In this document: positions 44,492 to 53,263 of the stretch, piece by piece
Layout: each line of letters opens with the position of its first letter
Numbering within the stretch: the first letter of the stretch is position 1
Source of the DNA: Edaphobacter flagellatus
GTDB taxonomy: Bacteria > Acidobacteriota > Terriglobia > Terriglobales > Acidobacteriaceae
Length of the DNA: 64,000 bases
Direction: 5' to 3'
Assembly (NCBI RefSeq): GCF_025264665.1
Contig: NZ_CP073697.1
Span: 1,426,001 to 1,490,000, forward strand
Position numbers and translations under genes: made by a program
Notes under the pieces: model-generated
What the model was told of the DNA's origin: nothing
Seen by the model: the letters and a program-made list of their open reading frames with translations, nothing else
Databases searched by the model: none

Positions 44492-45568
44492 TTGAAAGAA
44501 CGAAGACAGTTCGAAGTTATTGAAAGCCGACAGATGGATCACCTGCGGGTGTTCCATGATGTCGCCCGGGCCCTCACGTCGAGTCTTGAGCTTGAAGAGA
44601 TTCTTAGCGCCATTATGGAAAAGATGGCGCAGTTCTTCGGCCCGGAGCGCTGGTCCATGCTCATGGTCGACGAAAAGAACAATCAGCTGTACTACGCCAT
44701 TGCGGTTGGCGAGAACGCCGACAGTCTGCGCGGTTTGCGCGTGCCGATAGGTGAAGGCGTCGCAGGCTGGGTTGCGGCTACTGGAAATCCGCTGGTCGTT
44801 CCTGACGTCAAGCTTGATCCGCACTGGGCTGCCTTCTCTGCCAAGCATCCTGATCTGAATATTCAGTCCATTGCCTGCGTTCCGGTGCGTTCGGGAAATA
44901 AGACACTGGGCGTGATCCAGCTGCTGAACAGCAAGCTGGACCTGATGTCGGAGTACTCGATATCGTTTCTGCGCATCCTCTGCGACTATGCAGCGATCGC
45001 GATCCAGAATGCCAAGTCCATGACGTTGATTCAGGAGCTGACGATTACCGACGATGCTACGGGATTGTTTAATGCACGTCATCTTTACACCATGCTCGAC
45101 GAGGCCGTAGCCAAGCGAGATCCATTCAGTCTGCTGTTTATCGATTTGGACCGTTTCAAGAGCGTCAACGATACACACGGCCACCTTATTGGCACTCGCC
45201 TGCTGGCTGAAGTTGGTAACCTGATGCGGCGTTCCCTGGGGCCAGGGAACGCCGCGTTTCGCTATGGCGGCGATGAGTTTGTGGCATTGCTTCCCGGCAT
45301 GGGCAAGGCAGCAGCGACTGGAGCCACCGTCGCGCTGTATGAAGATCTTCGCAAGACAAGATTCCTCGAAAGCAACGGGCTTTCGTTATGCCTTTCGGGC
45401 AGCTTTGGTCTTGCTACATTCCCCGAAGATGGAAACACGGTTCCAACGATTTTGCGCGCGGCCGATTCGATGATGTACGAAGCCAAGACCACGCGCGACA
45501 ATATTGCGGTCGTCGGCCGCGGCATCCTGATGGATCGGCCAAAATCGACGGATTCACGTACACGCTAG
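44492..45568 (+). CDS. GAF-GGDEF diguanylate cyclase
   Basis: This 358-residue protein has an N-terminal GAF domain (about residues 20-175: LRGLRVPIGEGVAGWVAATG, VPVRSGNKTLGVIQLLNSKL) and a C-terminal GGDEF domain. The signature FRYGGDEFVALLPG (about residues 255-268) is intact, so cyclase activity producing c-di-GMP is likely. The I-site RxxD five residues before GGDEF is not present, so classical product inhibition seems absent. TTG at 44492 with AAGGA upstream is the probable start; ATG at 44534 is an alternative. It is convergent with the next gene, the two stop codons directly abutting. Confidence 0.9.
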   Translation: MKERRQFEVIESRQMDHLRVFHDVARALTSSLELEEILSAIMEKMAQFFGPERWSMLMVDEKNNQLYYAIAVGENADSLRGLRVPIGEGVAGWVAATGNPLVVPDVKLDPHWAAFSAKHPDLNIQSIACVPVRSGNKTLGVIQLLNSKLDLMSEYSISFLRILCDYAAIAIQNAKSMTLIQELTITDDATGLFNARHLYTMLDEAVAKRDPFSLLFIDLDRFKSVNDTHGHLIGTRLLAEVGNLMRRSLGPGNAAFRYGGDEFVALLPGMGKAAATGATVALYEDLRKTRFLESNGLSLCLSGSFGLATFPEDGNTVPTILRAADSMMYEAKTTRDNIAVVGRGILMDRPKSTDSRTR

Positions 45569-46657
45569 CTATTGATCGGGCCGGCGAGGCGACAGCGCGA
45601 AGGGCCGCTTCGGTTGCGGAAGAATCGCATCGCGATTGGCCGGCGCAGTCGGGTGAATACCGAAATCCCATACACCGAGGTTCACCTCGCGATCGGAGAG
45701 AACCTCCATCAACGCGTATTCGCCGAAGATAAGCGATTGCTTTGGCGTGATCTTCATCCAATGGCCGCCGGGAAGAATTTCCGTTGTTGTCTCGACAAGA
45801 TCTTCGTCCTGCTTGACTCCTCCCAATGCGCTGATCTTGAACGATGCCACGATGCGTGATCCGGTACGCACATCGGCACGAACAATTACATATCTGCTGG
45901 CGGTTGGATCGCTATACGGGTCTTTGATCGCGGTGGAGGCACCGTGCGTATCGACCGTCAGAGGCGTACTGCCGTTGGGAACAACGGCTGCGTCTCCAAT
46001 GCGGATATAAATTACGGGCTGATCGATGTGCAGCTGCACCATCGATCGCTCTCCCTTTAATTGCACCAACTGGTGCGAGCTGGAGAGCGGATTGATGGCG
46101 GCCTTCAGGATGTTATGTCCTGTATTGTGGTTCAGCTCGCCATCGGATTGAGGCAGGGGCACGAGCTGTGGCTGTCCGCGATAGGTGTCGAGCGCGAGTA
46201 CATTATCCAGCTCCGGCAGGCGCAAATCGGTAGCGACCTCGGGTGTCAACGAGGCACGATCCGCCTCTTCCTTTAACAGCTCAGGATCGATGCCAGGCAC
46301 AGATCCTGGTTCCTGCGCATCGGCGCCGGAGCGTGCTGTGTGCTGTTGCTCCCATTTTTTGGTTGCGTCGAAATCCACGAGGGCGGCAGGTATCTCCTCC
46401 TGCGCTCCCCCACGCTCGGCAGAGACATAACGGACACGGTCGCCGACCAGCTGCCAGCTCATGACGATCTGGTAGCTTCCGTCTTTCAAAATCAATCGCG
46501 TGCGATGTGGTGCGGCGGAATCGCTGGAAGCAAGCGGCCTTTGTTGCCATCCCTCGGCTGCGTACCCTGCAAAAGTTGCTGAGCCCGCATGAGATGCGCA
46601 GGCAAATAACAGGAAAATAAGGGAAAACTTTCCGGGCATGTGATTCGTCTTACTCAT
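45569..46657 (-). CDS. Secreted hypothetical protein
   Basis: This 362-residue protein has a signal peptide (KFSLIFLLFACASHAGSA) and a mature part with RTRLILKDGSYQIVMSWQLV near the N-terminus and PQPKRPFALSPRRPDQ at the end. The LKDGSYQIVMSW opening resembles Acidobacteriota proteins that start with an SHIRT-like strand, but no named family is recognised and no catalytic motif is visible. It is probably periplasmic or exported. Its stop abuts the stop of the convergent diguanylate cyclase gene with no intergenic space. Confidence 0.7.
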   Translation of the reverse strand: MSKTNHMPGKFSLIFLLFACASHAGSATFAGYAAEGWQQRPLASSDSAAPHRTRLILKDGSYQIVMSWQLVGDRVRYVSAERGGAQEEIPAALVDFDATKKWEQQHTARSGADAQEPGSVPGIDPELLKEEADRASLTPEVATDLRLPELDNVLALDTYRGQPQLVPLPQSDGELNHNTGHNILKAAINPLSSSHQLVQLKGERSMVQLHIDQPVIYIRIGDAAVVPNGSTPLTVDTHGASTAIKDPYSDPTASRYVIVRADVRTGSRIVASFKISALGGVKQDEDLVETTTEILPGGHWMKITPKQSLIFGEYALMEVLSDREVNLGVWDFGIHPTAPANRDAILPQPKRPFALSPRRPDQ

Positions 46658-46781
46658 AGATCCTGACCTTCACAGTGTAGTCCCAGCACCCGGTTTGACG
46701 TTTCGGCGAGCGTGAAAGAAGCAGCCCCGGATTTGGATCATCCGGTTGACTATGCTAAACAGGATGTAGCGGATACAACCT

Positions 46782-47129
46782 ATGCAGCGCATCTCGCAAT
46801 TCGGTATGGAGGCACCGCGGCCTATGTGGCTGCGTGTTCTTGCGCTGCTCTGCATCCTGGTCGTCGCGGTTATGAGCACAGCGCAGGTCTCGCATACCCA
46901 TGCCGAGTTTTCCGCGCTGAAGCAACAGAACTCCCATAGCCCCGCGCCGGACGATCATTGCCCGCTTTGCGTTGCGATGCACTCCGCGCTTGCGGCCCCG
47001 CAGCAGTTTGCTCCCGAGCCAACGCTTTCGATACAACGGCTCGACTCCGTCGCGGCTGAAGCGGAACGTCTCTTCCGCTGGCGCTTTGAGATGGCTAGCC
47101 GGCCTCCCCCTGCACAGGCTAACGCTTAG
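46782..47129 (+). CDS. DUF2946-like small metal-handling protein (tentative)
   Basis: This 115-residue protein has an N-terminal membrane/signal segment (WLRVLALLCILVVAVMSTA) followed by histidines (SHTHAEFS) and the HCPLCVAMHSAL motif, resembling DUF2946 proteins that often neighbour heavy-metal or copper genes. It is followed by a TonB receptor and a MerC-like protein in the same direction. Metal type (copper, zinc or mercury) cannot be read from the sequence. Confidence 0.6.
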   Translation: MQRISQFGMEAPRPMWLRVLALLCILVVAVMSTAQVSHTHAEFSALKQQNSHSPAPDDHCPLCVAMHSALAAPQQFAPEPTLSIQRLDSVAAEAERLFRWRFEMASRPPPAQANA

Positions 47130-47268
47130 TCCCTGCAGGTATTAGCAGTTTTCGGAAAGACGTTTCACCCGAATTATTTCGCCTACCTGTCAACGAGCAG
47201 CTGCTCCACCGCACCTGCATCGCGTTTCTCAGCATTTGAAGCTCATCGAGCTCGACAGGAGTTTTGCC

Positions 47269-49992
47269 ATGCGCAGGCCAGTCGTTTTACGACTTCTCTC
47301 ATTTGTATTCTTTTTCACAGCACTTGTTTCGGCCCATGCCTTTCAGGGCAATTCGGGAACGGTATCCGGCACGGTGACCGACCCAAGCGGCGCTGTTATC
47401 CCCGGAGCCACGGTTCAGATCGCCAACCATGTCAGCGGATATACGCGCACGGCGAGGACGGATACCACAGGTCAATTCCGTTTCTACAACGTCCCGTTCA
47501 ACCCTTATCGCATCACCGTAACGGCTGATGGCTTTTCCGTATCCACGAAAACAACCGATGTGAACACAGTGGTTCCGGTTGTGCTGCCCATTCAAATGGG
47601 GCTTGTTCAGGCCTCCACCGAGGTCACGGTCGATACCGGCGCCGATCTTATTGAGAACGATTCGACCTTCCATACGGACGTCGATCGATCCACGATCGAT
47701 CGCATGCCGCTTGAGAGCCAGTCGTCTTCGCTTAGCTCGCTGGTCACGCTTTCATCGCCCGGCGTTACGGCCGACTCCAACGGCCTCTTTCACGGCCTGG
47801 GCGATCACGCGGAAAACTCCTTCTCCATTGATGGCCAGCCCATCACGGACCAGCAAAGTAAGGTTTTCTCCAACCAGCTTCCCACTGACGCAGTGCAATC
47901 GCTGGAGGTGATTGGCGGTGCACCGACAGCAGAGTACGGCGACAAGACCAGCCTCATCATTAAAGCGACAACACGCTCCGGCCAAGGGGTCACAACGCCC
48001 CACGGATCGATTGCCCTGGACTATGGCACATTCGGCACGGCAAGCCTTGATGGCAATGTGGCGTACGGTGGTCAGCGGTGGGGCAACTTCGTCGCCGTCA
48101 GTGGATTGAACTCAGGACGCTTCCTCGATGGGCCCGAGTTTCAGACGCTGCACGACAAGGGCAACCAGCAGAACATCTTCGATCGCGTGGACTTCCAACT
48201 CAACGACACCAACTCACTGCACACCAATCTGCAGTACACGCGTTCGTGGTTCCAGACTCCGAACTCCTTTGACACGATGAGCGTCTTCGATCAGTTTGGC
48301 AATCCAGTGGGTGGGGCCGATCAGCGCTCCAAGATCGAGACCTTCAACATTGCTCCGACCTGGACGAACCTGATCAATCAGAACACGGTGTTGAATTTCG
48401 GCGCGTATGTTCGCCGCGATGCCTATAACTACTATCCGAGCAATAACCCGCTTGCCGACTTGGGCCCCATTCAACAGGAGACGGTGCAGCAGTATCGCAC
48501 GCTGACCAATACGGGCACCCATGCCGATGTCTCCTGGGTCAAGGGCATTCATAACGTCAAGATCGGCGGCATGTATCAGCAAACCTTTCTTCGTGAAAAC
48601 CTGCATACGGGCCTTGTCGCGCCCGGGCTGAATGCACCTTGCGTCGATTCAACCGGAGCGCCGGTGAATGGTTACAACGATCCGGCGCAGTGCGCAGGAG
48701 CCGGACTTGAGGCCAACAGTAACTTCAATCCCGTTCTGTTGCCCTATGACCTGACTCGCGGCGGCACCAACTACTTCTGGCACGGACGGACGGACGTGAA
48801 GCAGCTTGCGCTCTACGCGCAGGACCAGATCACCAAGGGTCCGTGGCTGCTGAACATCGGTATCCGTGGCGATTTCTACAACGGGCTTGCGGTTCAGAAA
48901 CAGGCGGAGCCACGTGTTGGCCTCTCCTACAACATCAAGCGCACGAATACGATTCTTCGCGTCTCGTATGCCCGCACGCAGGAGACTCCGTTCAACGAGA
49001 ATCTTGTTCTCTCCACCAACGGCTGCTATGACCCGGTGATTCAAGGCATCTTCGAGACGCTTGGGCCGTGCGAGCCTACTCCGTTCAACCCAGGCTTCCG
49101 CAACGAATTCCATGCCGGCTTCCAGCAGGCCTTCAGCAAACATCTTGTCGTCAGCGCCGAGTACATCTGGAAGTACACGCACAATGCGTATGACTTCTCG
49201 GTCTTCGGAGCAACTCCGATCACCTTTCCTATCGAATGGAAGAGCTCGAAGATCCCTGGCTTCGCCATTCGCGCGAATGTACCTGAGACCCATGGCATCA
49301 GCGCCTTTGTCGTCATGTCGTCGGTGGCAGCACGCTTCTTCAATCCGCAGGTTGGCGGCGTCGGTGCAACGCCCGGCACACCTGGATCGAACTTCCCCTT
49401 CCGCATCGACCACGATGAGCGCTTCAACCAGAGCACACATATCCAGTATGCGCTGCCCTTCCGCAAGAGCACCTGGTTCGGTTTCAACTGGCGCTATGAC
49501 AGCGGTCTCGTAGCCGGATCAACACCTTGCTATAACGTGACCGATCCGAATAGTGGCTGCTCCAACTTCTCGTTCGACAGCAACGGCAACCCATTGACCA
49601 TTAATGGTGCGCCTGCAGTTGACCTGAGCGGCCTGACTGCAGACCAGCAGTTCCAGGCCGGTCTGGCGTGCGGCGGCGTTCGCGCAACACCGACGAATCC
49701 GCTACCCGATCTTTGCCCCGCATCGCAGCTCACTTCGTCGCTGCTGCACATCCCAGCTCCGAATACGGGCAACGATGATCACAACCCGCCTCGCATTCAA
49801 CCGCGCAACCTATTTGACATTGCTCTGGGCGAAGACAATCTCTTCCACGGAGACAGGCACAAGATCGGGCTGCGTCTGACGGCGGTCAACGTAACGAACA
49901 AGTATGCGCTGTACAACTTCCTGTCGACGTTCTCGGGAACACACTACGTGACCCCGCGAGCCTTCACAGGCGAGATCAGCTACAGCTTCTAA
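47269..49992 (+). CDS. TonB-dependent receptor with carboxypeptidase-regulatory-like domain
   Basis: This receptor is 907 residues from ATG at 47269, which has AGGAG 7 nt upstream. A signal peptide (VLRLLSFVFFFTALVSAHA) is followed by a regulatory-like Ig domain at about residues 30-110 (SGTVSGTVTDPSGAVIPGAT). The plug follows (about 115-230: TVDTGADLIENDSTFHTDVD, HAENSFSIDGQPITDQQSKV, EYGDKTSLIIKATTRSGQG), then a beta-barrel ending FTGEISYSF. Its context, between a DUF2946-like and a MerC-like gene, makes a metal or metallophore substrate plausible, unlike the isolated receptor at 13897-17304. Confidence 0.92.
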   Translation: MRRPVVLRLLSFVFFFTALVSAHAFQGNSGTVSGTVTDPSGAVIPGATVQIANHVSGYTRTARTDTTGQFRFYNVPFNPYRITVTADGFSVSTKTTDVNTVVPVVLPIQMGLVQASTEVTVDTGADLIENDSTFHTDVDRSTIDRMPLESQSSSLSSLVTLSSPGVTADSNGLFHGLGDHAENSFSIDGQPITDQQSKVFSNQLPTDAVQSLEVIGGAPTAEYGDKTSLIIKATTRSGQGVTTPHGSIALDYGTFGTASLDGNVAYGGQRWGNFVAVSGLNSGRFLDGPEFQTLHDKGNQQNIFDRVDFQLNDTNSLHTNLQYTRSWFQTPNSFDTMSVFDQFGNPVGGADQRSKIETFNIAPTWTNLINQNTVLNFGAYVRRDAYNYYPSNNPLADLGPIQQETVQQYRTLTNTGTHADVSWVKGIHNVKIGGMYQQTFLRENLHTGLVAPGLNAPCVDSTGAPVNGYNDPAQCAGAGLEANSNFNPVLLPYDLTRGGTNYFWHGRTDVKQLALYAQDQITKGPWLLNIGIRGDFYNGLAVQKQAEPRVGLSYNIKRTNTILRVSYARTQETPFNENLVLSTNGCYDPVIQGIFETLGPCEPTPFNPGFRNEFHAGFQQAFSKHLVVSAEYIWKYTHNAYDFSVFGATPITFPIEWKSSKIPGFAIRANVPETHGISAFVVMSSVAARFFNPQVGGVGATPGTPGSNFPFRIDHDERFNQSTHIQYALPFRKSTWFGFNWRYDSGLVAGSTPCYNVTDPNSGCSNFSFDSNGNPLTINGAPAVDLSGLTADQQFQAGLACGGVRATPTNPLPDLCPASQLTSSLLHIPAPNTGNDDHNPPRIQPRNLFDIALGEDNLFHGDRHKIGLRLTAVNVTNKYALYNFLSTFSGTHYVTPRAFTGEISYSF

Positions 49993-50002
49993 CGCACCAC
50001 AC

Positions 50003-50031
50003 GGAGGCGCAGTCCGAGTGGCTGCGCCTCC
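50003..50031 (+). terminator. Hairpin after the TonB receptor gene
   Basis: A perfect 10-bp stem, GGAGGCGCAG with CTGCGCCTCC, and a 9-nt loop lie 11 nt after the stop. A C/T-rich tract follows but no pure U-run, so it may only partly separate the receptor from the MerC-like gene. Confidence 0.55.
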
Positions 50032-50063
50032 CTCTTCCAACATTTCAATAGGAACTATCTACG

Positions 50064-50507
50064 ATGGGAATCTCCACCGCATCGATGGCGCAGCTACGCC
50101 GTCACACGGACCACGCCGGAGCAATGGCCTCCGGCATCTGCCTCGTTCATTGCCTGATGACACCGGTCGTTATCAGCCTCTTCCCTGGAGCCCTGCCTTA
50201 TCTCCCTGGAGATCTCCGGGTTCATCGCCTGCTGGCAGCCATCATCCTTTTGATTGGAGCAGCTGCGTTTATTCCCGGCTATCGCATCCACCGACGTAAA
50301 GCATTGCTTGGGCTCATCGCGATTGGGTTGCTGCTCATTCTCTGCGTTGCATGGGCAGGCAATGCGATGAGCCCGTCGGTGGAACTGGTATTGAGCGTCT
50401 CCGGCTCGCTGATATTGGTGGCAGCGCATCTGCTCAACCGCAGCTTCTGCCTTCGCTGTACGGCCTGCGAAGAAACGGATGTGTGCCAGACGACACGTAT
50501 GCACTAA
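50064..50507 (+). CDS. MerC-like membrane protein
   Basis: This 147-residue protein has about four helices. The first carries the paired cysteines of MerC proteins (GICLVHCLMTPVVISLF, about residues 24-40). The cytoplasmic C-terminus is unusually cysteine-rich (FCLRCTACEETDVC, about 128-141). MerC-family proteins transport mercury ions, but many chromosomal homologues are linked to zinc or other metals. It belongs with the preceding DUF2946-like and TonB genes. Its stop overlaps the stop of the convergent aminotransferase by 4 nt. Confidence 0.82.
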   Translation: MGISTASMAQLRRHTDHAGAMASGICLVHCLMTPVVISLFPGALPYLPGDLRVHRLLAAIILLIGAAAFIPGYRIHRRKALLGLIAIGLLLILCVAWAGNAMSPSVELVLSVSGSLILVAAHLLNRSFCLRCTACEETDVCQTTRMH

Positions 50508-51895
50508 AGCGAGTTACCGGCCGAAGCGACGCACTCTTCTAAGATGTCGAGTGCCACATCCGCTTCATGCTGATTCACGATCAGTGGCGGACACAGGCGT
50601 ATCGTGGTCTCTCCGCAACCGAGAATCAGCAAGCCATGTTCAAACGCAAGATCGACGATGCGATCGCGCAGCTTGGCAAAGGGCTCGCGTGTCTGCTGAT
50701 CTTTGACCAGCTCGAGGCCGATCATCAATCCGCGCCCGCGCACATCGCCGACATGACGATGCGTGCCAATCCACGAACGTAGGCGCTTCATCATTTTTTC
50801 TCCGACGGCAGCCGCGTTGGCGATGCCTTCGCGCTCGAGCACGTCCATCGTTGCCAACGCAGCAGCAATGGCAACAGGATTTCCGCCAAAGGTTGAAGCA
50901 TGCGAACCCGGCACCCAGTTCATGACCTCGGCCTTAGCCATGCAGACACTTAGCGGCATACCGCTGGCAATACCCTTCGCACTGCAGAGGATGTCGGGCT
51001 CGACGCCAGTATGCTGCATCGCCCACCACTTACCGGTACGTCCTGCGCCGGACTGCACTTCGTCAGCGATCATCAGGATTCCGTGGCGGTCGCAGATATT
51101 GCGAATCTCGCGCAGAAAGCTATCTGGAGCAACCACGTATCCACCTTCACCCTGGATTGGTTCAACAATGATGGCCGCGACCTCTTCGGGCGGAAGGATC
51201 GTCTTGAACAACCGCTCCTCAATGTAACGCGCACAATTGAGCGCATAAGTTTCCTGCTCCTCGGCGCTGCCGCGATAGTTGCGGAAAGCATACGGGTACG
51301 GCACATGGTGAACACCAGGGACGAACGGAGCAAATCTCCTTTTCTGCTGTGGCTTCGACGCCGTCAGCGACAGCGCACCCATCGTACGTCCATGGAATGC
51401 TCCGAGAAACGCGATCACGTTCTGACGGCCGGTGTGGTAGCGTGCGAGCTTAAGTGCGCACTCCACGGCCTCGGCACCTGAGTTGCCGTAGTAAAAACGA
51501 TGCGGCCCTTTCATAGGAGCAACCGCCGACAACCGCTCTGCAAGCTGCGCCATGCTCTCGTAGTAAAAGTCCGTACCCGACATGTGGATCAATTGCGCTG
51601 CCTGCTTCTGGATCGCTTTGACGATCTCCGGGTGACAATGCCCCGTCGAGTTCACAGCGATTCCCGCAGCGAAGTCCAGGAACTCGTTGCCATCGACGTC
51701 GATGATTCGCACACCACGTCCTGACTTCACAACCAACGGATAGCCACGCGTATAGCTTGGCGAGATCAGCTTCTCATCTGCAGCTACGGCCTTCTTCGCC
51801 AGTGGTCCTGGCAGCGGCATCTTCAACTTCGGACCGAACTGGGCAAACTCAGCTTCGGTAGCGATACGTGTGCGCTCCTGCGTCATGGTGCTCAT
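50504..51895 (-). CDS. Class III aminotransferase (acetylornithine/4-aminobutyrate type)
   Basis: This is a 463-residue PLP-dependent aminotransferase. Landmarks in order are [97 protein letters not shown] and the PLP lysine in SAKGIASGMPLSV. The overall pattern is closest to the GabT or acetylornithine aminotransferase-like class used in several amino-acid pathways; the substrate cannot be fixed. A candidate leader peptide lies upstream (52019-52138). Confidence 0.88.
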   Translation of the reverse strand: MSTMTQERTRIATEAEFAQFGPKLKMPLPGPLAKKAVAADEKLISPSYTRGYPLVVKSGRGVRIIDVDGNEFLDFAAGIAVNSTGHCHPEIVKAIQKQAAQLIHMSGTDFYYESMAQLAERLSAVAPMKGPHRFYYGNSGAEAVECALKLARYHTGRQNVIAFLGAFHGRTMGALSLTASKPQQKRRFAPFVPGVHHVPYPYAFRNYRGSAEEQETYALNCARYIEERLFKTILPPEEVAAIIVEPIQGEGGYVVAPDSFLREIRNICDRHGILMIADEVQSGAGRTGKWWAMQHTGVEPDILCSAKGIASGMPLSVCMAKAEVMNWVPGSHASTFGGNPVAIAAALATMDVLEREGIANAAAVGEKMMKRLRSWIGTHRHVGDVRGRGLMIGLELVKDQQTREPFAKLRDRIVDLAFEHGLLILGCGETTIRLCPPLIVNQHEADVALDILEECVASAGNSL

Positions 51896-52018
51896 TGCCT
51901 CTCTCCTCGCGTTGGATCATCCTGGGACGCGCCATCCTGCCGTTCATCGCAGATGAAGAGCATTGCTGCCGAAACCAGGCAGACAGAAAATGGCGATGTC
52001 GGAGAATAGGACGAGAGG

Positions 52019-52138
52019 CTAGTCGGCAAACAGACCGGGGCGGCGCACAGCAGGCAGACTTCTCAGCTTTCCTGCCGGAAGGCTATGCACCCGGCGGAGG
52101 CTTGTGGTCAGACCCATCATCATCATGTCCAAAGGCAT
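52019..52138 (-). CDS. Candidate leader peptide (39 aa) upstream of the aminotransferase
   Basis: This short frame starts with ATG at 52138, preceded by GGAG at 6-nt spacing, and encodes MPLDMMMMGLTTSLRR and then VHSLPAGKLRSLPAVRRPGL, with four consecutive methionines. Its promoter-like TATACT lies about 20 nt upstream. It stops about 120 nt before the aminotransferase start. A run of one amino acid in a short leader is typical of transcription-attenuation control, but an actual attenuator stem was not demonstrated. Confidence 0.4.
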   Translation of the reverse strand: MPLDMMMMGLTTSLRRVHSLPAGKLRSLPAVRRPGLFAD

Positions 52139-52157
52139 GTGCGGCTCCGTGCACGGG

Positions 52158-52163
52158 AGTATA
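52158..52163 (-). promoter_or_regulatory. Candidate -10 element for the leader peptide/aminotransferase
   Basis: TATACT on the minus strand is followed by the leader ATG about 20 nt downstream. No clear -35 is found at the expected spacing, so this is weak. Confidence 0.3.
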
Positions 52164-52320
52164 GCGCGGCCCGATAAGAGTCGTCTGCCTATTTTATGCA
52201 GCAGCAGATTTTTTTCATCCTTATATGACCTCACACATCCAACAGCTACGCACAAACAACTGAGCACACAACACTTGTTGCACAGTATCGACGCACCCAC
52301 AAACAACACAGGAGCACCGT

Positions 52321-53256
52321 ATGAACCGGCGTGACCTGCTTCAGCTTCTTCTCCTCTCCGCAGTTTGGGGAGCATCGTTCATTCTTATTGAGATTACCGG
52401 GCGCAGCTTTCCTCCAGTCTGGGTTGCGTTTCTGCGCCTTAGCTTTGGAGCGGCGTTTCTATGGACTGTTCTCTGGATGCGCAAGCGTATGTTGCCGCCT
52501 CGCCGCCTTATCGTTACCCTGCTGCTGGTTGCATTCTTCAACAATGCCGCGCCCTTCTGTCTCTTCGCTCTGGGAGAGCGCACTGTCCCCAGCGGCATCG
52601 CAGCCGTGCTTAACGCGACAACGCCGATCTGGACTCTGCTGCTGACGCTTGCCGTTCAGGGCACACGCACAGGCCGCTACACCATCGCGGGCGTTCTGCT
52701 CGGTTTTGCCGGAGTGGTCACCGTGGTTCTCAGCCATGGACGCGACGCACATGCTGCTGTTACGCGTGGACAGTTCTTTCTTGGAGTCGCCTTTATCGCA
52801 ATCGCGAGCCTTGGCTATGCCATTGCCACCGTTATCGCCAAAGCACGGCTGAAAGGGCTCGATCCAATTGGTCTTGCGACAACGCAGCTTTCGCTGGCAT
52901 GGCTGATGATCCTGCCGGTTGCCCTCTTCGGCACACATCCGACGGCTATACAGCCCAGCTCTGTCGCCGCATCCGTGCTGCTTGGACTGGCAGGCAGCGG
53001 CCTTGCCTACCTGCTTTATTACGACCTGCTAAGCCGCATCTCCTCAACGCACGTCACTGCCGTGACCTACCTTCTGCCAATTTGGGGATTGTTCTGGGGA
53101 TACGTCGCGCATGAGCCTATCCTGTGGACGGTATATATCGGTGTGGCAATCGTCATCGCCGGACTGGTGTTGATGAACAAATCATCCGCAGCTGCTCCGG
53201 CGCTCCCCAGGACCGCTGTGCCGGCAGAAGACTCCGTTGCCTGCGACGCGGGGTAG
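52321..53256 (+). CDS. EamA/DMT family transporter
   Basis: This 311-residue membrane protein has two EamA repeats and about ten helices. The first repeat starts with DLLQLLLLSAVWGASFILIE and includes FNNAAPFCLFALGERTVPSG. The second begins near residue 160 (FFLGVAFIAIASLGYAIATV) and contains SGLAYLLYYDLLSRISSTHV, typical of metabolite/drug exporters in this family. The substrate is unknown. Confidence 0.88.
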   Translation: MNRRDLLQLLLLSAVWGASFILIEITGRSFPPVWVAFLRLSFGAAFLWTVLWMRKRMLPPRRLIVTLLLVAFFNNAAPFCLFALGERTVPSGIAAVLNATTPIWTLLLTLAVQGTRTGRYTIAGVLLGFAGVVTVVLSHGRDAHAAVTRGQFFLGVAFIAIASLGYAIATVIAKARLKGLDPIGLATTQLSLAWLMILPVALFGTHPTAIQPSSVAASVLLGLAGSGLAYLLYYDLLSRISSTHVTAVTYLLPIWGLFWGYVAHEPILWTVYIGVAIVIAGLVLMNKSSAAAPALPRTAVPAEDSVACDAG

Positions 53257-53263
53257 CGTCTTA

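Larger units (their letters stand above)
51896..52320 (-). other. Intergenic region between divergent aminotransferase and EamA genes
   Basis: This 425-nt region holds no full-length gene. It contains a promoter-like TATACT on the minus strand (52158-52163) and a short open frame (52019-52138), described separately. The part nearest the EamA gene has no recognised structure, only a ribosome binding site (AGGAG, 7 nt before its ATG). Confidence 0.5.
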
